64,000 bases of DNA from Pseudovirgaria hyperparasitica. Its lineage: Eukaryota; Ascomycota; Dothideomycetes; Acrospermales; Acrospermaceae. The notes under the pieces are model-generated. The model was not told where the DNA came from, did no database searches, and saw nothing but the letters and a program-made list of their open reading frames with translations. Position 1 is the first letter of the stretch. Every line of letters begins with the position of its first letter. The stretch lies in assembly GCF_010093815.1 (NCBI RefSeq), contig NW_022985551.1, forward strand, positions 2,057,087-2,121,086. Reading direction: 5' to 3'. A program made the translations under genes and the position numbers. Shown here piece by piece: positions 1 to 9,731 of the stretch.

Positions 1-439
1 CTAATATTATATCATATAGGTTTGCCGAGGGTCATCGGCTGCGTAGATATTGTACTGCTTAGCGGTCTTGCTATTTACAGAGCTGAGTTGAATAGCCTAG
101 TATTGAACACTTCTACGTTCGACTGTGACTGTCAAAGCGCGGCTTATTCCAGACCTCATTCTGATTTCCTTCTCTCAGTGGCCAAACGTCAATGTGGAAG
201 TCGCGTTTTGTCAAAGCAGTGCACGTGTGGACGGAGCAACGTATCCGTAGAACCGTCTTGTAGCATGTGTATTGATTGATCAATTCCCAGACGCCGAAAA
301 GTGATGGCTTGTTTTACAGAGACCCGGCACAGGTCATGTCTCCTCCATAATATTACAATAGGGAATGCGCATCCCAAGAGTGCGCATCGCACCCTTCAAG
401 TTCCTATGCATCGTTCTTTCCTAGCAGATTTGTTTTCGT
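1..439. other. Intergenic, downstream of TOM6
   Basis: Only short, mutually overlapping reading frames without family resemblance are seen. The stretch next to position 440 is expected to hold the 3' UTR of the minus-strand TOM6 gene. I see no repeat, RNA gene or transposon end in it. Confidence 0.5.
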
Positions 440-675
440 TTACGCAGGGATCAGTATCTCGCTCCAACTACTGTGTAAAAAAGCAACGCCGGCCTGCTAG
501 CAGGTTAGCATAAGATACATGCATCAAAATGCCAGAAGAGCTGAGCTCGGACGATACTTACAGCGAAAAGTCCAACGGCCGTGACGATGGAGCGGTTGTC
601 AGGAGATGTGATTGCTTGGTATGTGCTAGAGGCATATCCTGGAGCTGGACGGGCTACGTTGCGCTTGGGGGCCAT
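440..675 (-). CDS. TOM6: TOM6-like subunit of the mitochondrial outer-membrane translocase (55 aa, 2 exons)
   Basis: Small subunit that stabilises the TOM40 core pore in the mitochondrial outer membrane. Exon 1 runs 675-562 (38 codons, starts MAPKRNVARPAPGYASS). The donor is GTAAGT at 561, and exon 2 runs 493-440 and ends in TAA. The joined protein has a basic, Pro-rich N-terminus, the stretch TSPDNRSIVTAVGLFA, then AGVAFLHSSWSEILIPA, a single C-terminal hydrophobic segment. This layout fits fungal Tom6 as I know it. The acceptor is a tandem TAGCAG. Using the first AG (497) would insert one Gln; I chose the second because it gives the smoother AAGVAF junction. The gene is too short to appear as one open frame. 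A different small tail-anchored protein is possible, but the NRSIVTAVG core makes TOM6 likely. Confidence 0.72.
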
Positions 676-2098
676 CGTGGAATCGGGTTTTCAGCGGTGA
701 ATGATTTGAAGATGTTCAGGTTGGTTGATGTAAATTGTGTATTCAGGTTGAAGTGTAGACTGGTAGAAGTTTGACATGCTACTGACTGGAGCTCTAGTTT
801 GCGGCACAACTTCGGGTCCTTTTCGATCGCAAAAGACCAGCTTAGGATGATATATAATTGGTGTCACTTTTTGGGCTCCTTATTTCTCATTCTGTCAAGA
901 CCGCGACGCTATAAGATGTCAATAGATCTGAGGGAGTCTTCGGCTCGGTATATCTGTCCACGTTATAGATATCTTAGGAGGAAGTGAAGGGCTCCTAGGG
1001 GCCAATGGTTCAATATCTGAATAGCAGGTCTATGTAGTAGACAGGTCTCTGTTCGTGTCGCCCAGCAAGTTGTACGGTTGGTTGTCATACGATTGCTACG
1101 ATATTTATGATTTCGCCAGCTCTGAGGCTTCGTACTAGCCGTCGAACAGAACCCTCTCGTGAGCAAAGGTCATCAACTTGAGATTCTTTAGCACCAGATA
1201 GATATGGATATTCCTATGGACATGGGAAGTTTTCCATATGGACCATATAGTCCTTAACCGTTTCATAATATTCCACCTTTTGACCACGATACCACCCATG
1301 CGCCATGCACAGTACCTTGCGGGTGCTCTTTACGTGTGACCCAAAACTCCAAGCGCCTCCAAATGTTATACTTCTAACTTTAAAGCAGTATTCAGAAATA
1401 CTTGTTTCACTATCATTGGCCTTGAGCTCGTTTGCTTGCTTCTTGTCGTCGCGGGTTAAAGGTATCCGCGGGATTGTATCTGATATCCATGAGTCTTTTG
1501 CTTCTAAGTCAAGGGAGAAGAGTATACTTGAGGAGCTTTTCAATGAGATCAACATGGGTCATGACCATGCGCCTGCAACAATACCGGTTCAGACCAAGCT
1601 GATCCATGGCATCTCTGCAAGCTTATGAGCTTTGTCTTATGAGTTTCTGAGCATATAGCCTTACCCATCAGGACTTCCATCATCTAGTAGTGCGAGGTAA
1701 CGGTCCCAGAGGTCAGCAATGACCTTACACATTCGTTAGAATCGCAATCATTTCAGTGCTTATATCGAATTGTACCTTTCCACAAGAGAAGCACCTGATC
1801 GGAATAATCATGTTGAGATGGGCTTCGGCGAAAATCGTAATCAAATATCCCAGGATATCGCACAGAGAGGAGAATCGTACAGTGTGGCAGACGATAGTGG
1901 CAGACTTTACTGCGAGTCGCAAATGATTAGCAAGTATTAATTAGTAGTCGGCGCGTTGAAGTTCGAACAGCTAGCCGCTAGCGTCGAAAACGCTCGGTCC
2001 TCCAACCATAAAAAATATAGACGCTTAGGTAAAAAGCGTTCAAGATTCACGCGAGCTCTTCAACTTACCACGTTGATGTCTCAGTCAGACTAAGAACG
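676..2098. other. Intergenic between TOM6 and UTP17 (divergent)
   Basis: This 1.4-kb region holds the 5' sides of the divergent TOM6 and UTP17 genes. The longest frame is a 113-codon minus-strand ORF at 1214-1555 with an in-frame stop just upstream of its ATG. It resembles nothing I recognise, and I do not call it a gene. No repeats or RNA genes are evident. Confidence 0.45.
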
Positions 2099-5000
2099 AT
2101 GTCCACGGACCCGAAGACAGATACCAAGAAGAGGAAGCGCCCAGTGCAAGACAACATGAATAAAGATTCCCCAAGACAAACGAAGAAGTCCAAGAAAGCT
2201 CTCGCAAATGGAACATGGGCGGGTAAAGCCTCTACACCTAAGCAAGACGGTACCCATTTGAAGGCGGAAGTGGCAACACCTGTTTTAAATGGGCAGGTGA
2301 ATGTAGGAGGAAACCCTCAGAAGATTGCGAAGAAGCACAAGACACCTGGGCCGAATGGGGTAACAGAAACGAAGGCTGAAGAACCCGACTATTATAACAC
2401 GCGCGATAATTCAATACAAGATCCATGGATTGACACAGACGATGTTTCGAAAAGAGCTTTACAGATGAAGACAACACAGCGAAGAGCGAGTGGCCAATGG
2501 GCTTCTGGGGAAAATGTTGTCGCACGAACAGACACTTTGCAAAGCCAGACAATTGCTCCAAGAGAAAGCTGGAAACTGTCCAAATCAATAGGAGGACGAT
2601 TCCTTGACCGTCCTCCAATATTCTCAGCTGATGAAAAGTTGGTGGACCGCTCCAAGATTCTTACTATACTAATAAGCTCAGGTATTTGATTCTAGCGAAC
2701 GCGCGCGAGGTTCATGTCTACGAGACTTCAACTTCACTCCTTACAAGGAGAATCCAAGTCTCCGGTACAAAATCGATTTCTTCATTGGTGCTATCACAGC
2801 TGAATCCAGAGAACCTATACGTCGCCACGCTTGCAGGCCATATATCTCTATGGCATTGGCCGTCCGGCACCATTGTTCAAGAAATACACCGCGAGTACTC
2901 CATCATAAATCTCTCGATATCCAGCGGTAATGCTTCCGGTGGCGAGACTATATACACTGTTGAAGATCCAAAACAGGCAAAGTCTGACTACGAAATCTCT
3001 GCTCACAGGTTAAGCGACCGTAACGATGTCTCATCTACTATGGTACGGACAACGCCAAAAGTACCTAACATGGTCAAAGCACTTTCAGGCGGTAATGTTC
3101 TTTTCGTAAGCTTTGGAAATGTGTTTAGTGTGGGAGAAATAGAGAAAGGAACTTCTAAAGGCGTTCCATCAACGTACACGTGGAGGGAAATAGAGACACC
3201 CTCGAACATAACATGCTTTGACGTTTTTGCCAGCTCGTTGAGCTCATTAGACCAAGGAAGTTCAAACATGGCGCAATCCCAGGCGCAGATTGATGTAGCC
3301 TTTGGTCTTGAGGATGGAAGAATCTTCGTACATGAGGACTTACCGTCAAAGTTAGCTGCTTTCGATACTCACAGGAACAAGAATCGAGTGGAGCCTCGTA
3401 TTCTTCATTGGCACAGAAGAGCCGTCGGTTCCTTAACTTGGTCTGCAGACGGTAAGTATCATGTTGTCAGTGGCAAAAGTATTATGCTCATTTCTTTGAT
3501 AGGTCTGTACCTTATCTCCGGAGGTCAAGAAACAGTTCTTTGTCTTTGGAACGTTGACAATGCGAAAAGGAGCGAGCTACCGCATCTCGTCGCGCCTATA
3601 CAGCAGATTGTTATCTCCCCTAGAAGTTCTAGCTACGCCATCTCCCTAGGAGACAATTCGGTCATTGTGCTCTCGACTGCTGACCTAAAGGCGACCACAA
3701 ACATCGCCGGTCTTCAGGCCCAGTTTGCCCGGTCAGACGCACGATCGGGCGGCAAGCCATTCCTACTCGATCCAAGTAAGCCCAATCAAGCGCTATTTGC
3801 TGTTCCTGCTTCAATGAACACATCATCGTGTCCATATATCCAGAGATTCGACATATCAACAGGCCGCCATATCATGAGGCAAGCTGTCGCCCGGAGTAAT
3901 GCAACGTCATCAATGGACACACCAGGTGCAAAGCTTGTGGAGGAACCCAATGTGACCCTAATGCAACTCAGCTGTGATGGCATGTTCATGGCGACTCTGG
4001 AAGAGTGGGCGCCTCCAGTGGACGACTTGAAGCACGTAGTGAATGGCACAACCAAGAATGAGGAGAGAGATGCTCGCAGAGAGATTCACCTCAAGTTCTG
4101 GAGAGTAGACGAGTCAAGCGGCTCTTGGAGGCTCATCACGAGAATCGAAGCGCCGCATATTCTCGAAGACGGGTATACATCCGGGGAAGTGTTTGCTATG
4201 GTTTCAAATCCCCAAGAAGTCGGCTTTGCTACGCTTGGAGAAGACGGGAATGTCAAGATCTGGACACCGAAAAGGAAGAACCAGGATGGTAGTCTGGTAC
4301 GCAGCGCTTCGGGTGAGGCTGTATTTTGGTCCTCAAGATATTCAGTCGCGCTGGAACGGAATGTTCATCAGCTTGAAGATTACGCGAAAGCTGGTCGTGA
4401 AGCCAGCAATGCATCCCTAGCATATTCATCAGATGGTTCACTCCTTGCTGCGACCTTGGACGTACCTAACGGACCCTGCAACGGCCTTGTTCACATGATC
4501 AGCGCTGAGACAGGCAGAAATACGACGTCTCTCCCGGGTTTATATGCACAAGATCTGATATCTATCGGCATACTTCAGCGCTACTTGGTTGTCCTGTCCG
4601 AGTCGCTCACTGTTTGGGATATGGTGAATGATGAGCTTGTATTCTCTCGTGGTCAAGACATAAACCTGAAGAAACACTTTGCCACGAATCCTATCGATAT
4701 GACGTTCGCAGTATCATACTCAGGCGTTGACTGGGATTTAGGAAGGGATATCAGCAGAGTTTCGATATTCGCGGTCAACAATTGCGAGCCACTCGACTCG
4801 GTGGAGGTTCCCAACATGCCCATCTCCTTACAGGCTACGCCTGGATCCAACGGTTATGCTCTGCTGGACCACAAGGCTGAGATACGCATTATCAGCGCCG
4901 CATCTGCCACAAGCATAACGGTTTATGACGAGCTGGCAGCGATGCCTGAGGCGGGAAGTGGAGAGGTCGATGCTGCAGAGATTGAAGACGAAGAGGACGA

Positions 5001-5214
5001 AGAGATGGTGGAGGAAGACGAACTTGAAAATGCGGGGGATAATGATCTAGATGAGCTGGAGGATGAGGAGAATGACAAGCCGATAGTTCGCCAGCAGCAG
5101 TTGGCAGACATTTTTGACGTCGGCCCATCATACGCGCTTCCTCCGGTCAAAGATATGTTCAAGGCTATCACGAGTCTGTATGCTAGGAAGCCTACCGCGC
5201 AAGCTTTGTCGTAG
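2099..5214 (+). CDS. UTP17: U3 snoRNP / t-UTP WD40 protein UTP17 (NAN1; WDR75 homologue), 3 exons
   Basis: Component of the t-UTP subcomplex of the small-subunit processome, acting in the nucleolus in early 18S pre-rRNA transcription and processing. Exons: 2099-2637, 2682-3451 and 3503-5214 (about 1006 aa). The N-terminus is Lys-rich (KKRKRP, KKSKKA). Then come WD40-like blades, including SADEKYLILANAREVHVYET across the first junction and SADGLYLISGGQETVLCLWN across the second. The C-terminal part has a long Asp/Glu tract followed by LADIFDVGPSYALPPVKDMF, typical of Nan1/Utp17. Intron 1 is only 44 nt, with a weak GTTGGT donor but a good TACTAATA branch site. Intron 2 (51 nt, GTAAGT) has a multiple-of-3 length without a stop, so unspliced RNA stays open. 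The family call is strong from architecture and tail. Confidence 0.88.
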
Positions 5215-5356
5215 GACGACGAAATCAGAAAAAAGAGCCTCGCGGGCAGTACAAAATCTATTCAGGAATATCTGACTCGCCACAGTCGCTGTTCTCGCCA
5301 GCCGGGCCAGTACTCATCTAAAGTCGCTCATAATATAATGCCAGCACGAACTGTCG

Positions 5357-5811
5357 TCATGTCCGCAACCCTACTCCGAGGACTGACTGGACTAGATTGT
5401 TCGACATGGTGCACGACCCAGTCGCACGCTTTCTAAAAATACACTGCACGCACTTTCCGTGCATCGGCGACCTTCTCTGACCATCAAGCACAGATTGATC
5501 GATACCGGCTTCGAGAGAAAAAGCTGGTGACCGAGGATCTTCGTTCAGGCCGGCCACGCCGCGGGCTGAGTCGAGCACGGATGTCCTTGGACACTGTGGA
5601 GAGCGACGATACTACAGAAATCAGCGATCCGGGAAACAAAATGCCTCACAGGGTGGTGGAACGCACTCAAGCTTTGTCTCCTAGTTGTCATCAACCTCCC
5701 TCTCGACTGAAGCGATTCGTACGAGGAGCATCTCATCAGGAGCGCCGGCTCGCTATCGTCGAAGTCAAAGTATTGCGTTGGAGACTGGGGCATGACAGGC
5801 GTTGCGTTCAT
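5357..5811 (-). CDS. Small conserved-looking hypothetical protein (132 aa, 2 exons)
   Basis: Exon 1 is 5811-5650 (54 codons, MNATPVMPQSPTQYFDFDDS...). A GTGAGG donor at 5649 and a CCACAG acceptor at 5595-5594 define a 56-nt phase-0 intron. Exon 2 is 5593-5357. The first exon looks like real protein: an acidic FDFDDSEPALLMR patch, SSYESLQSRGRL, then a basic TTRRQSLSAFHHP segment. Exon 2 continues GLNEDPRSPAFSLEAGIDQ. There is no signal peptide or membrane segment. A second in-frame Met at codon 7 is an alternative start. I do not recognise a domain and assign no function. The intron is inferred from frame change and splice motifs only. Confidence 0.5.
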
Positions 5812-6732
5812 CTTGAGCAGGTGTCTTTTTGGTATAGATATATATTTTATCGCAACGAGGCGTTATCGAAAAGGTGGCTGTTGTAGAGGTTGGTTTGGGC
5901 GCGAGGTATCTTATGTATCTTATCGATGCAATGTTCTCCAGCCCGTCGGTGCCTCCTATATATACACTCCCACCTTGACATTGTTCATGACATTGAGTGA
6001 CTCAAGCCTTTGGTCGTATGCCGCATCCTGGACTGCTTTGCTTACTCTGTTCTCTCGGTCGGGCGCGTATGAAATCGACTGGGTACAAGCATTGGACGAC
6101 CTCTGCCGAGCGCGTCTGGGGGCCCTGAGGGGAAGGGCGGGCGTTTAGAGGTCGCGGCCTTGGTCAAACGAGCACGCCTCACAACGTGACGTACGCAGTA
6201 GCGTCTCGAGATGCTATTGATCGATTCCACATTCTTGGATCAAGGGATATGTTTCGCTACGATGCGTGGAAAAAAGTCAACAGGTAGCCGCTGGGAGAGC
6301 GTTTGGGGTTGCTTGCTTGTCGGCCAATCAAGACCAACGAACGCGGGCGCTAACAGAAACCACTGAGGAAACAGGACAGGACAGAGCACAGGAAACGCAA
6401 ATACGTACAGTACATGCAACAAGTATATTGAATGATACGTGATACATGCCAGCTGAGCCAAACTGGACGGGGTATCAACGATGGTGCTCACTTAATCTAA
6501 GCTAATATAACAGGAGGACCAGAGAGCTCTGCTCAAGTCTGTCCAAGCGAAAGCTTCATAGTATGTTATAAAAGGAAAAGTCCTTTTCTCACAACGAGTG
6601 CTGATCATATCTTTGTAGATGCCATAATCCTCCTCCCGAGGTCGCCCTTTGCGGACGTCTCTCTGCACAATTTTCGCCCAATCTTAGCCGTCATCACCAC
6701 AAGTCCTACTCTCCTCCACGAGTCTATGCTTC
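5812..6732. other. Intergenic upstream of the small hypothetical gene and 3' of the deaminase
   Basis: It contains a run of short frames on both strands with atypical composition and no recognisable protein. The part near 6732 should carry the 3' UTR of the minus-strand deaminase gene. No repeat, tRNA or mobile element is visible. Confidence 0.45.
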
Positions 6733-8016
6733 TCAGCCCGCCAGAGGCGCAACCCGCGCACCCATCCGCTGAATCGGCAGTTCCTCCGGGATCGTTCTCT
6801 CCACTTCGGGCGCCTTCACCGGCAGTCGGCTCGCCATGTTATCCGGGACCAACTCCGGCGTGACCGGCCTCTTCGGCATGACCACCGGCGGCAACAAGAA
6901 CGCATCAGCTTTAGCTCCAATACCACCAACAGGGCCACCTGCCGGACTCGTCTTCGGACTAGACAGCTCCTCGACAATAGCCGCACGCTTGACACCGGTA
7001 CGCAGCTCGGAGCTAAGCCGCTGACCAAACCCGCACTCATTAGCCACCGCCTCAATGCTGCGGAAGTACTTGACCGTCTTGACCTGCAGCTCGAGCGTGG
7101 CGTCATCATCAACGACAATGAGCGGATGCGGATGCAGCTGCAGACAGGACAGCGTCCACATATGATTGACGCCGCCCTCGATGCAGCGCTGCAGCGCAGC
7201 CGCCTTGTGCGCGCCCGTAATCGCAATGACGACCTCGCGCGCCTCCAGCACGGTGCCGACGCCGACGGTCAGCGCCATGCGCGGCACCAGCGCCAGATCG
7301 TGGCCGAAGAAGCGGCTGTTGGCCAGGATGGTGTCGTAGGCGAGCGTCTTGACGCGGGTGCGCGAGGCGAGCGAGGAGCCCGGCTCGTTGAAGGCGATGT
7401 GGCCGTCCGGCCCGATGCCGCCGAGGAAGAGCTCGATGCCGCCGGCCAGCCGGATCTTTTCCTCGTAGGCGATGCATTCGGCTTCGAGGTCGGGGGCGTT
7501 GCCGTTGAGGATGTGGATGGAGGCTGGGGGGATGTCGACGTGCGAGAAGAAGTGCTTGTACATGAAGGAGTGGTAGGATTCTGGGTGGTCGCGCGGGATG
7601 CCGACGTATTCGTCCTGGGATGGTTAGGAAGCGGGGGAGGTTGATAGGGGAGGATACGGACGAACCATGTTGAAGGTGACTACATTGCGGAAGGAGATGT
7701 CGCCAGCCTTGTGCCGTGCGACGAGGCTCTTGTATATCAAGATCGGGCTGCTGCCGGTGGGTAGGCCGAGCACGAAGGGTTTCTGGGGTGTGGGCTCGAA
7801 AGTGAGGATACGCTCTGGGAGATGGTCAGTCTGGTGTACAGCCGTACGGATCTTTGAAGCGGACGCATACCGATGATGTAATCGGCAATATACTTCGCGA
7901 CCGTTTCTGGTTCTTCGCGGATGATGAGCCTCCTAAGGCGAGCCGGCTGATTAGTCCATGTCTCGGAATGGAAGAGGTAAACTATTGAATTGATAGGAAG
8001 TGGCTTATGCATACAT
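6733..8016 (-). CDS. dam1: Glucosamine-6-phosphate deaminase (DAM1/NAG1; 364 aa, 4 exons, start codon split by an intron)
   Basis: Last step of GlcNAc catabolism: glucosamine-6-P to fructose-6-P plus ammonia, in the cytosol. Exons: ...8015, 7932-7871, 7814-7666 and 7614-6733. The first intron (8014-7933, GTATGC...TTAG) divides the ATG: AT at 8016-8015 and G at 7932, giving [20 protein letters not shown], the usual family N-terminus. Family motifs are intact: [11 protein letters not shown] (about residues 36-46), NMDEYVGI with the catalytic Asp (about 72), and [17 protein letters not shown] with Asp141, His143 and Glu148. After the catalytic domain (ends near GFGQRL) there is a roughly 90-residue Pro/Val-rich tail absent from bacterial NagB. 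It is transcribed divergently from the NGT1-type gene. Enzyme identity is firm; only the split start is inference. Confidence 0.93.
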
Positions 8017-8671
8017 TTTGGAATAGATTACGACAGATGCTGGAAGACTAGGTGTCGATTTGGCGAAGGTGGTGCGGAAACTCTGGTAGAACGATGCTCT
8101 CTGGCAGCCGTGGAATGGATTTATTATCTACATGGGAGGACTGGATCTGATGTCACAGTATCCAGGTCAGAGGCGAGCATACTGGACATGAGTTCACGTC
8201 CAGAACGTAAGGGAATGGTGGGTGGTGGCATCATGGTGTTGCGAGGCAAAGCACCACTGTACCATCAACAAGTCGTTCTGGGTACACTGAAGCTGGTTCT
8301 AGGGTAGGACAAGAGAGGTAAGGTTCAAGCTGGATGCCACTCCGTTCGAACTGTCAGCCTTGTCACTTAACAAGGGTATGAAATATCATGTTGCGGCACG
8401 GGTAGAGTCGGTAGATGGTGCATTGCATGGGTGGGTGATTGGGTGGTGAGGGCGACTACAGGAGAGAGTGGAAGTCATGGATGGAAGTGCAACGTGAAAA
8501 GATAGGCGGTGTCACAGCAGGAAGATGGAGAGGTGAAGGGAGGGTGTAGATAGATGGATAGATAGATCAAAGGGTTACATTTGCGATGATAGCTGGCAGC
8601 GTGATGGCGAAGGATGGTAAGGGGGTGAGGGTGGAGCGGGTGAGGCTTTAAGGTCGTTCAGTGTGGGGTTG

Positions 8672-8721
8672 TTTGTGGTGGTTGTGGTCCGCTGTGTGGT
8701 CGCTTTGTGGCGCTTTGTGGC
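8672..8721 (-). promoter_or_regulatory. Cluster of three MSE-like CACAAA motifs (candidate RON1/Ndt80 sites)
   Basis: On the minus strand the sequence reads CCACAAAC at about 8678-8671, and GCCACAAAG at 8711-8703 and again at 8721-8713, the last two exactly 10 bp apart. Ndt80-family factors bind gNCRCAAAW. A RON1-type Ndt80 gene lies in the same cluster, so binding is a reasonable inference. The block is G/T-rich, so chance occurrence is not excluded. Confidence 0.4.
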
Positions 8722-8753
8722 AGCGGGTGGAGAGGGAAAGGCAGCCCGTTTTT

Positions 8754-8792
8754 GGGGGAGGAGGAGCCCACTGTCGGGGGAGGAGGAGCCCA
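8754..8792. repeat. G-rich direct repeat, two copies of a 17-mer
   Basis: GGGGGAGGAGGAGCCCA occurs at 8754-8770 and 8776-8792, spaced 22 bp start to start. A CAGCCCG element occurs just before and just after the pair (about 8742 and 8810). It lies in the divergent promoter region of two GlcNAc pathway genes. Binding-site or local duplication origin cannot be told apart from sequence. Confidence 0.7.
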
Positions 8793-9731
8793 TTTTCGGG
8801 GGCAGCTGGCAGCCCGTAGCAGCCCGGAGCAGCCTATACTACCTTTTGTCTACTACCTACTACCTACCACCTATCCACTACCCATCATCCACACCCATTA
8901 TGCCGCCTCTGGACTGCCGCTATCCCGCCCGTCGTCGCAGGGGTTTTGTTGGTTGCTGTTGTTAACAATCATCTTACTGGGCGGCCTTGATCACACTGAT
9001 GCAGCTATTATCTATCTGATCGAGAAACCAATTACTGCAGGGTTGCAGCCGGGTTGCACTGGTGACTCCGGCTTCTGTACGCCACAACACCACCAAATAG
9101 TCACCGTCTGCGCTTTTGGACCCTTGGATCTCCCTCTGACCTGAGGTTTTGCCGTCTTCGGCTTTGGCGGCTTGTCAAAATCACTATTGTTACTATTGTT
9201 ACTCTTGTCTTTTGCTTGAGAAGCGTGCACTAAGCAGTTGATCATAGCTTTGTCCAATCATTCCGACACTCCAATAAACTCCCTGCAACTCTAAAACTTA
9301 ATAGCTATCTATCTGTGGATCATGTCGCGTGCCTCATTGGAACGTCTTTTCCGTATTCCCAGCTCTTACGGCTGAAAAAAGAGATACACCACATACTCAC
9401 ACGCGCCCCATTGCCGGCACTACTTATGCATCTCTGTACCCCATCTTCCTTCTACGCCGCTTCTCTCTCCTCTTCACTGCTTCTCCTCCTCCAAGGAGAC
9501 CTTCAATCCAGTCTTCTTCTTCGGCCGACCCTTCACTAGCCTGTCGCCATCACCGGCGCGAACCTGGACCTTCATCTATCTCAGGTTTCAACTCCCCACT
9601 TTGCTAATCCTTCGCCTCCTCGAACATCTACAAGACTGCCCAGCCTTGCGCTCGTCTCTAGAGTCTTCTGAGAACCTCTCCTCTCTTATACAACTTCCTC
9701 CAACCCACCGCCTAATCCATCATATAACACC

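Larger units (their letters stand above)
8017..9731. promoter_or_regulatory. Shared divergent promoter region of the deaminase and NGT1-type genes
   Basis: The 1.7-kb region separates two genes of the GlcNAc pathway read away from each other. It holds a G/T-rich block with three CACAAA cores (8672-8721), a further CGCAAA core on the minus strand near 8580-8585, a G-rich direct repeat (8754-8792), and a long C/T-rich leader (about 9420-9731) just before the NGT1 ATG, as is common in front of well-expressed fungal genes. Several short frames here are by-products of this composition. No RNA gene is recognised. Confidence 0.55.

Noticed and set aside
1214-1555. 113-codon minus-strand ORF
   Set aside because: Looks partly protein-like, but no splice partner, no family and no promoter evidence; not listed as a gene.
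4892-5171. Ser-rich minus-strand frames
   Set aside because: They are antisense to the Glu/Asp tract of UTP17.
7126-7644. 172-codon plus-strand frame
   Set aside because: It is antisense to conserved deaminase exons and owes its openness to their high G+C third positions.
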